Source: Reyranella sp.
GTDB lineage: Bacteria > Pseudomonadota > Alphaproteobacteria > Reyranellales > Reyranellaceae
DNA: 13,237 nt
Assembly (NCBI GenBank): GCA_030681635.1
Contig: JAUXRT010000186.1
Span: forward strand, 1-13,237
Direction of reading: 5' to 3'
Positions within the stretch are counted from its first letter, which is position 1, and each line of letters begins with the position of its first letter. A model generated the notes under the pieces. The model saw only the letters and a list, made by a program, of their open reading frames with translations, was not told where the DNA came from and ran no database searches. The translations under genes and the position numbers were made by a program. Below are positions 1-6,698 of the stretch, one piece after another.

Positions 1-474
1 ACCCAGTTCACGATCCCCAAGGACAAGATCCGTGAAGTGATCGGCACCGGCGGCAAGGTGATCCGCGAGATCACCGAGCAGACCGGCACCAAGATCGACA
101 TCGAGGACGACGGCACCATCAAGGTCGCGGCGGTCGACGCCGCTGCCGGCCAGAAGGCCATCGACTGGATCAAGGGCATCGTGGCCGAGCCGGAAGTGGG
201 CGTGATCTACACCGGCAAGGTCGTGAAGTGCGTCGAGTTCGGCGCCTTCGTGAACTTCCTGGGCTCGAAGGATGGCCTCGTGCACATCTCCGAGCTGGCG
301 CCGCGTCGCGTCGCCAAGGTGAATGACGTCGTGAAGGAAGGCGACCAGGTCAAGGTCAAGGTCCTGGGCGTCGACGATCGCGGCAAGGTGCGCCTCAGCA
401 TGAAGGCGGTCGACCAGGCCACCGGCGAGGACATCTCGCAGAAGCAGGAAGAGCCCGCACCGGCCGGCGAGTAA
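1..474 (+). CDS. pnp: Polyribonucleotide nucleotidyltransferase, C-terminal part (5' truncated by window)
   Basis: This is the last 157 codons of PNPase, the phosphorolytic 3'-5' exoribonuclease of the RNA degradosome. The frame is open from base 1 and ends at TAA 472-474. Residues 1-60 of the visible part form the KH domain, with the GXXG loop as GTGG at 15-18 followed by KVIREI. Residues about 62-132 are the S1 RNA-binding domain (YTGKVVKCVEFGAFVNF, then DGLVHISEL and VKVLGVDDRGKVRLSMK). An acidic, Pro/Ala-rich tail of about 20 residues follows. Full-length PNPase is about 700 residues, so the two RNase PH-like catalytic domains lie outside the window. A strong intrinsic terminator follows 21 bases after the stop, so pnp is last in its transcript. 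Identification is secure from the KH-S1 order and motif wording. Confidence 0.96.
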   Translation, partial: TQFTIPKDKIREVIGTGGKVIREITEQTGTKIDIEDDGTIKVAAVDAAAGQKAIDWIKGIVAEPEVGVIYTGKVVKCVEFGAFVNFLGSKDGLVHISELAPRRVAKVNDVVKEGDQVKVKVLGVDDRGKVRLSMKAVDQATGEDISQKQEEPAPAGE

Positions 475-495
475 TCGCCCCCTCATCCGATACAG

Positions 496-528
496 AAACG
501 GCGGCCCTGGGGGCCGCCGTTTTTGTTT
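496..528 (+). terminator. Intrinsic terminator of pnp
   Basis: Perfect 12-base inverted repeat: AAACGGCGGCCC (496-507), loop TGG, GGGCCGCCGTTT (511-522), running into a T-rich tract ending TTGTTTG. It lies between the convergent pnp and the minus-strand binding-protein gene. The leading A residues mean it could also stop minus-strand transcripts, less efficiently. Confidence 0.92.
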
Positions 529-529
529 G
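511..529. repeat. Direct repeat copy 1 (right arm of pnp terminator)
   Basis: GGGCCGCCGTTTTTGTTTG, identical over 19 bases to 1607-1625. Here it is the right arm plus T-tract of the pnp terminator. Confidence 0.85.
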
Positions 530-546
530 GAAAGCACCGCGGCTCC

Positions 547-1518
547 TCAATCGATCGTCTCGTCGGCGCGATTGAGGATGATCGGCGGCAGGGTGACGCC
601 AAGTGTCCTGGCCGTCCGGAGATTGACCACAAGCTCGAAGGTCGTCGGCCGCTGGACCGGGAGGTCGCTCGGCCTGGCGCCTTTGAGGATGCGTCCGGCA
701 TAGGTCCCGATGATCCGGTACATGTCGACCCAGCGCGGGGCGTAGCTGGCCAGCCCGCCGACGTCGACGAATTCTCGGGAGGGATACATTGCGGGCAGCT
801 TGCGCGCGGCCGCCGCCGCGACGATGCGCGCGCGCTGACCGATCAGGAATGAATCGACGGCAACGACGAGGGCGTCGACCGGCGCAGAGTCCAGGGCGGC
901 GAAGGCGCGATCGATTTCAGCCTCGGTCGTTGTCCTGAGCACGGTCTGGCTGAAGCCCAGGGCATCTGCCGCCGCCTGCGCCGCCTTGAGTTGCTCTGCC
1001 GCGCCGGGGTTGGTGGGATTAATCAGGATGGCGATGGACTTCGCGCCCGGCACCATTTCCCGCAGCAGCTCCACGCGCTTGGCATCGAGCAACTGGGTGA
1101 GCAGCGTCGTGCCCGTGAGATTGGCCTCGGGGCGGGCGAGGTCGCGGACGAGGCCGAGGTCGACGGGATCGGCGCCGATGCCGAAAACGACGGGGATGGA
1201 CTGGGTCGCGGCCTTGGCGGCAAGGCCAGCCTGGTTAGCGCCCACCGCGACGAGGACGGCGGGCCTGGATTCCGCCAACTCTTTCGCCAGGACCGGAAGG
1301 CGCTCATAGCGGCTGTCGGCCCAATGGACATTGACCGTCACGTTCTGGCCGTCGACATAGCCCGCTTCCTTGAGGCCTTCGAGAAAAGCCGCGAGCAGGT
1401 GCGCGTCGGTCCCGGGCGACCGGGCGGCGAGATAGGCGACGACCGGCTTCTCTTGCGCGCGCGACCCTGTCGAGAGCACCGTCGCGCCCATCGTACAAAG
1501 CAAGAATCGCCGCTTCAT
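547..1518 (-). CDS. ABC transporter substrate-binding protein, DUF534/TrpX-like (COG2984) family
   Basis: A 323-residue exported binding protein. The N-terminus MKRRFLLCTMGATVLSTGSRAQ looks like a signal peptide with predicted cleavage after the SRAQ region. The mature part starts KPVVAYLAARSPGTDAHLLAAFLEGLKEAGYVDGQNV, the standard opening of this family. Further family signatures are PVVFGIGADPVDLGLV, ILINPTNPGA, and near the C-terminus LPVQRPTTFELVVNLRTARTLGVTLPP. The start ATG (1516-1518) is supported by GGAG eight bases upstream. No permease or ATPase gene is adjacent, so it is an orphan binding protein and its ligand cannot be read from the sequence. Some relatives are linked to tryptophan/tyrosine uptake, but orphans of this family are numerous in soil alphaproteobacteria. 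It is convergent with pnp and divergent from the dioxygenase gene. Confidence 0.9.
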   Translation of the reverse strand: MKRRFLLCTMGATVLSTGSRAQEKPVVAYLAARSPGTDAHLLAAFLEGLKEAGYVDGQNVTVNVHWADSRYERLPVLAKELAESRPAVLVAVGANQAGLAAKAATQSIPVVFGIGADPVDLGLVRDLARPEANLTGTTLLTQLLDAKRVELLREMVPGAKSIAILINPTNPGAAEQLKAAQAAADALGFSQTVLRTTTEAEIDRAFAALDSAPVDALVVAVDSFLIGQRARIVAAAAARKLPAMYPSREFVDVGGLASYAPRWVDMYRIIGTYAGRILKGARPSDLPVQRPTTFELVVNLRTARTLGVTLPPIILNRADETID

Positions 1519-1606
1519 TCAGGTACTCCAGGTTGCGGCCACATTAGCCGGTCCCCGCGCCCATGCTAGTGGCCTTTTGCCGATCGGCGTGGTCTCGGCA
1601 GCCTCA

Positions 1607-1625
1607 GGGCCGCCGTTTTTGTTTG
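1607..1625. repeat. Direct repeat copy 2 (orphan terminator arm)
   Basis: Second copy of the 19-base sequence at 511-529. Here the matching left arm (AAACGGCGGCCC) is missing, so it cannot form the same hairpin. It ends 13 bases before the ATG of the dioxygenase gene. The two copies bracket the binding-protein gene exactly. Confidence 0.8.
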
Positions 1626-1638
1626 TAGACTGCTCGGG

Positions 1639-2286
1639 ATGACGAAGCCCTCGATCCTCTCCCGCCGTGGTCTGCTTGTTGGCGCCAGCGCCGGCGCCGG
1701 CCTGCTGCCGCTGTCGTCCGCCTTCACTGCGGACGTGATCCCGACGCCCAAGCAGACCGAGGGGCCGTTTTATCCGACAAGCTTCCCGGCCGACATGGAC
1801 AACGATCTCGTGCAGGTCCGAGGCCAGCAGGCGCGGGCGATGGGCGAGGTCCTTCATCTCCAGGGACGTGTGATCGGGGTCGATGGCCGTCCGCTCGCGG
1901 GCACCCTGGTCGAGATCTGGCAATGTGACGCGCGGGGCATTTACGATCATCCGCGCCAGTCTGGCCGCGACCGCCGCGACGCGGCGTTCCAGGGCTACGG
2001 CCGCATGATGGCGGACGCCGAGGGCCGCTACCGTTTCCGCACGCTAAAACCTGTCGCCTATCCCGGCCGTACGCCGCATATCCATCTCAAGGCGGCTTCA
2101 GGCGATGGCCGTCTGCTCACCAGCCAGTTCTATATCGCGGGCGATCCGCAGAATGAGCGGGACGGCGTGTTCCGCGCCGCCGTGCGCCAGCCGGGCCAGC
2201 GCGAGCGCATCGAGATGAAGCTCGCGCCGGCTCCCGGCGTCGAGGCGGGCGCGCTGGCGACCGAGATGGATATCGTGATCGGCTGA
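1639..2286 (+). CDS. Intradiol ring-cleavage dioxygenase (protocatechuate 3,4-dioxygenase beta-like), Tat-exported
   Basis: A 215-residue member of the intradiol dioxygenase family, non-heme Fe(III) enzymes that cleave catechol-type rings between the two hydroxyls. All four expected iron ligands can be placed: Tyr102 (in WQCDARGIYDHP), Tyr141 (in LKPVAYPGR), His147 and His149 (PHIHLK). The family opening TEGPFYP is at 40-46. The N-terminus contains SRRGLLVG followed by a hydrophobic Ala/Gly/Leu stretch to about residue 30, a twin-arginine signal, so the enzyme is probably folded with iron and exported to the periplasm. It lacks the N-terminal dimerisation domain of catechol 1,2-dioxygenases. 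It stands alone, with no pcaGH partner or beta-ketoadipate genes nearby, so substrate is unknown. The ribosome binding site is weak (CGGG just before ATG). The gene converges with the esterase 11 bases away. Confidence 0.88.
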   Translation: MTKPSILSRRGLLVGASAGAGLLPLSSAFTADVIPTPKQTEGPFYPTSFPADMDNDLVQVRGQQARAMGEVLHLQGRVIGVDGRPLAGTLVEIWQCDARGIYDHPRQSGRDRRDAAFQGYGRMMADAEGRYRFRTLKPVAYPGRTPHIHLKAASGDGRLLTSQFYIAGDPQNERDGVFRAAVRQPGQRERIEMKLAPAPGVEAGALATEMDIVIG

Positions 2287-2302
2287 GGCGGCGCCGCTCA
2301 GC
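2282..2302. terminator. Inverted repeat spanning both convergent stop codons
   Basis: GCTGAG (2282-2287) pairs with CTCAGC (2297-2302), and inside it CGG (2289-2291) pairs with CCG (2294-2296), with G2288 bulged. The hairpin contains the TGA of the dioxygenase (2284-2286) and the TGA of the minus-strand esterase (2298-2300). There is no T-tract on either side, so if it ends transcription it is not a classic intrinsic terminator. It may instead protect 3' ends. Confidence 0.5.
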
Positions 2303-3158
2303 TCATCAATTGCCGCGCGATGAATTCCTTGACCGTTGTCCGCGCCTTGTCGGTCTGCGGACCAGGTTCGGCGACCCATTCGTGGGTCGAGTCCGCAAAC
2401 AGGCGATAGTCGCACGCACCGCCCGCCGCTCGATAAGTTTCGGCGAATTCTTCCTGCATCGCCGGCAGGACATTGTCGTCGAGGGCGCCTTGCATGATGA
2501 GGAACGGCACCAGCGCGACCTTTTCGCCGCGGTCGAGGATCTCCTGAGGGTTGCCCTCGTGGATGCTCTCCCACGGCGAGAAGAAGGTCTTGTTGCTCTG
2601 GATCATGGTCTCGTTCTTGCGGCGCTCCGCGTTCTCGTAGCGGGCCATGGTGTTGCTGGGCGGCGAGCGCATGGCAACCCAGGAGACAGAAGCATCGACG
2701 TCCGGCGCGCCCTCGACGGGAATGGCGCAATAGCGCGGATCGTGCGGCCGCATGGCTAACAGCTCAGCAACGTGGCCGCCACTCGAGGAGCCGTAGACGC
2801 CAAGCTTCGAGACATCGCCGTTCCAGCGCGCAGCGTTCGCCTTTAGCCAGCGCACCGCATGGTTGGCGTCCTGCACGCAGGCCGGATAGGGCGCCTCGGC
2901 GGCCAGCGTGAGATCGACGGCCACCACCAGCAGCCCGCTTGACGCCAGCGCGCGATCCATCGGCTCCTCGGCCAGCCGGTCCTTCCGGGTCCACGCCCCA
3001 CCGTGCAGATCGAGGACGGCCGGGAAGGGGCCTTTTCCTTTCGGCTGGTAGACTCGCGCCATCAGCATGCGGCCGGCGCCATTGCGCCGAAGTTCCACGT
3101 CGCTGACGACGAGATCGAACCGGGCGTCAGGATTGTAAATGGAAGCAGCGGTTTCCAT
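2298..3158 (-). CDS. Alpha/beta hydrolase (esterase/lipase family, HGG type)
   Basis: A 286-residue cytoplasmic-looking hydrolase without signal peptide. The oxyanion motif is HGGAW at 52-56. The nucleophile elbow is GSSSG (123-127) with Ser125 as nucleophile. Asp227 or Asp228 (GALDDN) and His259 (STHEW) complete the triad. The sequence between strands (PYPACVQDANHAVRWLKANAARW) is typical of carboxylesterase/BD-FAE-like proteins. The ATG at 3156-3158 is preceded by AGAGG about six bases upstream. It lies 15 bases downstream of the Bug-type binding protein on the same strand, so the two are probably co-transcribed. This suggests, but does not prove, that the esterase acts on an ester or amide whose acid product is related to the transported carboxylate. 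Substrate is not readable from sequence. Confidence 0.87.
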   Translation of the reverse strand: METAASIYNPDARFDLVVSDVELRRNGAGRMLMARVYQPKGKGPFPAVLDLHGGAWTRKDRLAEEPMDRALASSGLLVVAVDLTLAAEAPYPACVQDANHAVRWLKANAARWNGDVSKLGVYGSSSGGHVAELLAMRPHDPRYCAIPVEGAPDVDASVSWVAMRSPPSNTMARYENAERRKNETMIQSNKTFFSPWESIHEGNPQEILDRGEKVALVPFLIMQGALDDNVLPAMQEEFAETYRAAGGACDYRLFADSTHEWVAEPGPQTDKARTTVKEFIARQLMS

Positions 3159-3173
3159 GTTCGCCTCTTCTGT

Positions 3174-4163
3174 CTAGTCGGAGACGGCGCCCGAATCCTT
3201 GACCGCCTTGCCCCACTTCGGGACATCACGTTGCAGCACGTCGGTGAGTCCGGTTTGCGTAGAAGCCACCACGACCAGGCCGATCTTCGCCAGGCGTTCC
3301 TGCGTCTCGGGCTCGCGCAGGGTGGCCGCGATCTCGCGGTTGAGGGTCGCCGCGACATCGGCCGGCATGCCCGGCGGGCCCATGATGGCGAGCCAGCTGT
3401 CGCCATCGAACGGGATGCCGCTTTCGGCGAAGGTCGGCACGTCGGGCAGCGCCGGCGAGCGTTTCGACGAGGCGACGCCGAGCGCGCGCACCTTGCCCGA
3501 CGTGATCTGCGGCAGCGCCGTGTTGACGCTGACCGCCGTCATCTGCACCTCGCCGGCCAGCAGCGCCTGCACGGCCGGGGCGCCGCCCTTGTAGGGGACG
3601 TGCAGCATGTCCAGCCCGCCGGCGGCGGTGCGGAACAATTCGATGGTGAGATGCGAGCCGTTGCCGGTGCCGGCCGACGAATAGGTGAGCTTGCCCGGCT
3701 GGCTCTTGGCCAGGGCCACGAACTCCGTGGCGTTCTGCGCGGGAACCGAGGGGTGGATCATGATCACGGTCGGGAAGGTGGCCGCCAGCGTGATCGGCGT
3801 GAAATCCTTGAAGACGTCGTAGGACAGCTTGGCGCCGTACAGGGTGGGGGCGATGGCATGGGTGCCGTTGTCGGCCACCACCAGCGTATAGCCGTCGGGC
3901 GCCGACTTGGAGACCAGCGCGCTGCCCACCGTGCCGCCGGCGCCGGCCCTGTTCTCCACCACGACCTGCTGGCCGATCCTTTCCGACAGTTTCTGCGCCA
4001 GGATGCGGCCGAACGTGTCGGAGTTGCCGCCTGGCGCGTGCGGCACGATCAGCCGGATCGGCCGCGAGGGGAAAGCCGTTGTCTGGGCGGCGGCGGGCAA
4101 GGCGCCTGATGCGGTGAGGGCGGTACCGAGCTTGAGGAACTGGCGGCGCAGCGTGCGGATCAT
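3174..4163 (-). CDS. Bug/TctC-family tripartite tricarboxylate transporter substrate-binding protein
   Basis: A 329-residue periplasmic solute receptor. Residues 1-27 form a signal peptide with RRQFLKLG, close to a twin-arginine motif, and a likely cleavage after AAAQ. The mature protein begins FPSRPIRLIVPHAPGGNSDTFGRILAQKLSE, the hallmark of Bug/TctC proteins. Other family blocks are VVENRAGAGGTVGS, DGYTLVVADNG, LTYSSAGTGNGSHL, MLHVPYKGGAPAVQALLAGEV, and GKVRALGVASSKRSPALPDVPTFAESG. These receptors bind carboxylates for TctAB transporters, or act as orphan sensors. TctA/TctB genes are not in the window. The ATG at 4161-4163 has GAGGAA about eight bases upstream. It is followed by the esterase at 15 bases, a probable two-gene operon. 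The specific ligand is unknown. Confidence 0.93.
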   Translation of the reverse strand: MIRTLRRQFLKLGTALTASGALPAAAQTTAFPSRPIRLIVPHAPGGNSDTFGRILAQKLSERIGQQVVVENRAGAGGTVGSALVSKSAPDGYTLVVADNGTHAIAPTLYGAKLSYDVFKDFTPITLAATFPTVIMIHPSVPAQNATEFVALAKSQPGKLTYSSAGTGNGSHLTIELFRTAAGGLDMLHVPYKGGAPAVQALLAGEVQMTAVSVNTALPQITSGKVRALGVASSKRSPALPDVPTFAESGIPFDGDSWLAIMGPPGMPADVAATLNREIAATLREPETQERLAKIGLVVVASTQTGLTDVLQRDVPKWGKAVKDSGAVSD

Positions 4164-4230
4164 GACGTTTCCTCGGGGGTCTCAATCGGGCGATCACGTT
4201 GTCACAGGATAGGCCAGTGAACAATCATAG

Positions 4231-4260
4231 TTGCAAGTTCAGCAGGTTTTGGGCTATATT
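4231..4260 (+). promoter_or_regulatory. Sigma70-type promoter candidate for a noncoding transcript
   Basis: TTGCAA (4231-4236), an 18-base spacer, TATATT (4255-4260), predicting a start near 4267 on the plus strand. No protein gene follows; the next gene, fabI, is antisense. TTGCAA is self-complementary, so it could also serve as a -35 for the divergent Bug-type gene, but the minus-strand -10 candidate (TATCCT, 4211-4206, spacer 19) is weak. Confidence 0.5.
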
Positions 4261-4266
4261 TCCTCT

Positions 4267-4580
4267 AGGCTGGCGCCTGGACTGCGCTGGCCTTTTCCAT
4301 TCCGGCATGACCTGCCCGCGCCCTCTGGAGTCCGCAAGAGGGGCCGCGGAAATGCGCAATGCGCTGGTGCAGCCGCCGCGGGTCCTGACCCGCGGACAGT
4401 CCCAACAACGACCCCGCTTAACGACGCCTGGAAACAGAGCGCGCCGGGGCGCGTGCAAAGAGGAATTCGGGAAGCATACAAAAGCCCACGGAACGGGGCT
4501 TATCCCGTATTTATGGACTCCATTCTGGACACCACGCGCTACATTCAGGTGTCCAGAAGTAGCGGGCGAAAAGCCCGCCG
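4267..4580 (+). ncRNA. Candidate structured noncoding RNA (unidentified)
   Basis: This 310-base stretch carries no convincing protein gene, follows a good promoter, and is packed with stems. Those I can place are: CCCTCT 4321-4326 with AGAGGG 4337-4342, extended by CGCG 4317-4320/4345-4348; CCGCGGGTC 4376-4384 with GACCCGCGG 4387-4395; CGCGCC 4440-4445 with GGCGCG 4448-4453; AAGCCC 4482-4487 with GGGCTT 4496-4501, which competes with ACGGG 4493-4497/CCCGT 4504-4508; an 11-base stem TTCTGGACACC 4523-4533 with 4548-4558 and a 14-base loop; and GCGGGC 4562-4567 with GCCCGC 4573-4578. I could not match it to RNase P RNA, tmRNA or SRP RNA by their conserved motifs. 6S RNA is not excluded. The last two hairpins may instead be the 3' end of fabI mRNA on the other strand. 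Ends are approximate. Confidence 0.35.
4523..4578 (-). terminator. Tandem hairpins after fabI (possible terminator/3' stabiliser)
   Basis: Immediately after the fabI stop (TAA, 4583-4581) the minus strand has a 6-base GC stem with a 5-base loop (4578-4562), then an 11-base perfect stem (4558-4548 with 4533-4523). Neither is followed by a T-run on the minus strand, so factor-dependent termination or 3'-end protection is as likely as intrinsic termination. Confidence 0.4.
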
Positions 4581-5453
4581 TTACTCGCCGTTTTGACCGT
4601 TCGTGCCGGCTGGCGGCATGCCCATGGCGTGGTAGCCGGCATCGACATAATGGGTGGTGCCGGTGACGCCGGCGCTCAGGTCCGACAGGTAGTAGAGCGC
4701 GGCGCCGCCCACGTCGGTGAGCTCGATGTTGCGGCGGAGCGGCGAGGCCTCGCGCGACACGCGGTAGACGTAGCGGGCGCTGCCGATCACGGCGCCGGCC
4801 AGGGTGCGCATCGGCCCGGCGGAGAGGGCATTCACGCGCACGCCCTGCGGGCCGAGGTCGGCGGCGAGATAGCGGACGCTGGCCTCCAGGGCGGCCTTGG
4901 CGACGCCCATCACATTGTAGGACGGCATCACGCGGGCCGCGCCCTCGTAGGTCAGCGTGATCAGGCTGCCGCCCTCGGTCATCAGCGGCAGGGCGCGCCG
5001 TGCGATGTCGGTGAAGGAATAGCAGGAGATGGTGAGGCTGCGCTGGAAGTTGGCCTTGCTCGTGTCGACGTAGCGGCCCTTCAGCTCCTCCTTGTCGGAG
5101 AAGGCGATGGCGTGGACCACGAAGTCGAGCCGGCCCCAGTCCTTCTTCAGGCGGGCGAACAGCCGGTCGAGACTCTCCTCGTTCTCGACGTCGGCCTCCT
5201 CGACGATCTTGGCGCCGATCTTCTCGACCATCGGCAGCACACGCTTGCCGAAGGCGCCGCCCTGGTAAGTGAAGGCGAGTTCGGCGCCGGCCTGGTGCAG
5301 CGCCTGCGCGATGCCCCAGGCGATCGAGCGCTCGTTGGCCACGCCCATGATCAGGCCGCGCTTGCCGGCCATCAGCTTGGGGACTGCGGGCAGCGGCATC
5401 GCCTTGGAAACAGCGTGATCGGACGCTGCGGCGAGGGGACGATCGTCCGGCAT
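4581..5453 (-). CDS. fabI: Enoyl-[acyl-carrier-protein] reductase (NADH)
   Basis: FabI reduces trans-2-enoyl-ACP in the last step of each fatty acid elongation cycle. The protein has 290 residues. The nucleotide-binding start is KRGLIMGVANERSIAWGIA (31-49). The catalytic residues are Tyr169 and Tyr179 with Lys186 (PSYNVMGVAK), with the same spacings as Tyr146, Tyr156 and Lys163 of E. coli FabI. The C-terminal half keeps RVNALSAGPMRTLA and GVTGTTHYVDAGYHAMGM. The chosen start gives about 26 residues before the usual MAGKRGL position. Met19 or Met28 are alternatives, but the chosen ATG has GAGAGG five bases upstream. Third gene of fabA-fabB-fabI, 9 bases after the fabB stop. This arrangement points to the anaerobic-type (FabA/FabB) route to unsaturated fatty acids. 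High confidence. Confidence 0.96.
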   Translation of the reverse strand: MPDDRPLAAASDHAVSKAMPLPAVPKLMAGKRGLIMGVANERSIAWGIAQALHQAGAELAFTYQGGAFGKRVLPMVEKIGAKIVEEADVENEESLDRLFARLKKDWGRLDFVVHAIAFSDKEELKGRYVDTSKANFQRSLTISCYSFTDIARRALPLMTEGGSLITLTYEGAARVMPSYNVMGVAKAALEASVRYLAADLGPQGVRVNALSAGPMRTLAGAVIGSARYVYRVSREASPLRRNIELTDVGGAALYYLSDLSAGVTGTTHYVDAGYHAMGMPPAGTNGQNGE

Positions 5454-5462
5454 CTGTCCCTC

Positions 5463-6698
5463 TCAGTGGTCGTAGCGCGAGAACAGCAGGCAGGCGTTGG
5501 TGCCGCCGAAGCCGAAGCTGTTCGACATCACGGTCTGGAGACCGGCATTGTCGATGCGCTGACGCGCGATGGGATAGCCTTCGGCGCCGGGATCGAGGTT
5601 CTCGATGTTGGCCGAGGCGGCGACGAAGTCTTCCTTCATCATCAGCAGCGAGTAGATCGCCTCGTGCGCGCCGGTGGCGCCCTGGCTGTGCCCGGTCAGC
5701 GACTTGGTCGAACTCACCGTCGGCAGCTTGTCGGCGAACACGGTGCGGATGGCATCGAGCTCGGTGATGTCGCCCACCGGCGTCGAGGTGCCGTGGGTAT
5801 TGATGTAGTTCACCGGGACGTTGCGCTTCGCGGCCCCCGGGAAGCCTTCGAGGGCGAGCCGCATGCAGCGCAAGGCGCCTTCGCCGGACGGGGCCACCAT
5901 GTCGGCACCGTCGGAGGTGGCGCCGTAGCCGATCACCTCGGCGTAGATCTTGGCGCCGCGGGCCTTGGCGACCTCGAGTTCTTCCAGCACGACGATGCCG
6001 CCGCCGCCCGCGATCACGAAGCCGTCGCGGCCCTTGTCATAGGCGCGGCTCGCCCGCGTGGGCGTGTCGTTGAACTTCGACGACATGGCGCCCATGGCGT
6101 CGAACAGCACCGAGAGCGTCCAGTCGAGTTCCTCGCCGCCGCCCGCGAACATGCGGTCGGCCTTGCCGAGCTGGATGGTCTCGACGGCGTTGCCGATGCA
6201 GTGTGCCGAGGTCGAGCAGGCCGAGCTGATCGAATAGCTCAAGCCCTTGATCTTGTAGGCGGTCGCAAGGTTGGCCGAGACGGTGCTGCACATGGCGCGC
6301 GGCACCTGGAACGGGCCGACCCGCTTGGGCCCCTTCTCCTTGGCCGTGATGGCGGCCTGCACGATGGCGCCGGTCGTCGGGCCGCCGGAGCCGGCGATGA
6401 CGCCGGTGCGTTCGTTGGAAACGTCGCTCTCCGAAAGGCCGGCGTCGGCGATCGCTTCCTTCATGGCGAGCCAGGCATAGGCCGCGCCGTCGCCCATGAA
6501 GCGCATGAGGCGGCGGTCGACCAGATCCTCGACCTTGAGCTTCAGCGTCCCGGCGACCTGGCTGCGAAAGCCGAGTTCCTTGTACTGCGGGACGAATTCG
6601 ATGCCCGACTTGCCGTCCCTCAGCGACTGGGTCACCTCGGCGGCATTGTTGCCGATCGGGGAGACGATGCCGAGGCCGGTGACGACGACGCGCTTCAT
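5463..6698 (-). CDS. fabB: Beta-ketoacyl-[acyl-carrier-protein] synthase I
   Basis: FabB condenses malonyl-ACP with acyl-ACP and is needed to elongate cis-unsaturated intermediates made by FabA. The protein has 411 residues, close to the usual 404-410. The Cys-His-His triad plus Lys is complete: Cys161 (SSACSTSAHC), His302 (NTHGTSTP), Lys332 (STKSLTGHS) and His337. The N-terminus MKRVVVTGLGIVSPIGNN and the C-terminal SNSFGFGGTNACLLF are standard. The ATG at 6696-6698 shares one base with the fabA stop (TGATG), indicating translational coupling. The open frame continues well upstream of this ATG, but that is a shadow of fabA and should not be read as a longer FabB. Middle gene of fabA-fabB-fabI. 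Confidence 0.97.
   Translation of the reverse strand: MKRVVVTGLGIVSPIGNNAAEVTQSLRDGKSGIEFVPQYKELGFRSQVAGTLKLKVEDLVDRRLMRFMGDGAAYAWLAMKEAIADAGLSESDVSNERTGVIAGSGGPTTGAIVQAAITAKEKGPKRVGPFQVPRAMCSTVSANLATAYKIKGLSYSISSACSTSAHCIGNAVETIQLGKADRMFAGGGEELDWTLSVLFDAMGAMSSKFNDTPTRASRAYDKGRDGFVIAGGGGIVVLEELEVAKARGAKIYAEVIGYGATSDGADMVAPSGEGALRCMRLALEGFPGAAKRNVPVNYINTHGTSTPVGDITELDAIRTVFADKLPTVSSTKSLTGHSQGATGAHEAIYSLLMMKEDFVAASANIENLDPGAEGYPIARQRIDNAGLQTVMSNSFGFGGTNACLLFSRYDH

Noticed and set aside
3003..4109. A 368-codon open frame on the plus strand
   Set aside because: Covers the Bug-type binding protein and the esterase start in reverse; rich in Arg, His and Gly with no motif.
4267..4580. tmRNA, RNase P RNA or SRP RNA
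   Set aside because: None of the conserved blocks I know (RNase P GAGGAAAGUC, SRP GGUC...GGAAGG...AGCAG, tmRNA T-loop and tag codons) could be found, so only an unidentified structured RNA is proposed.
4199..4666. Small proteins in the 4199-4666 region on either strand
   Set aside because: Several frames are open, but none has a ribosome site, a recognisable domain or natural-looking composition, and they overlap the stems described.
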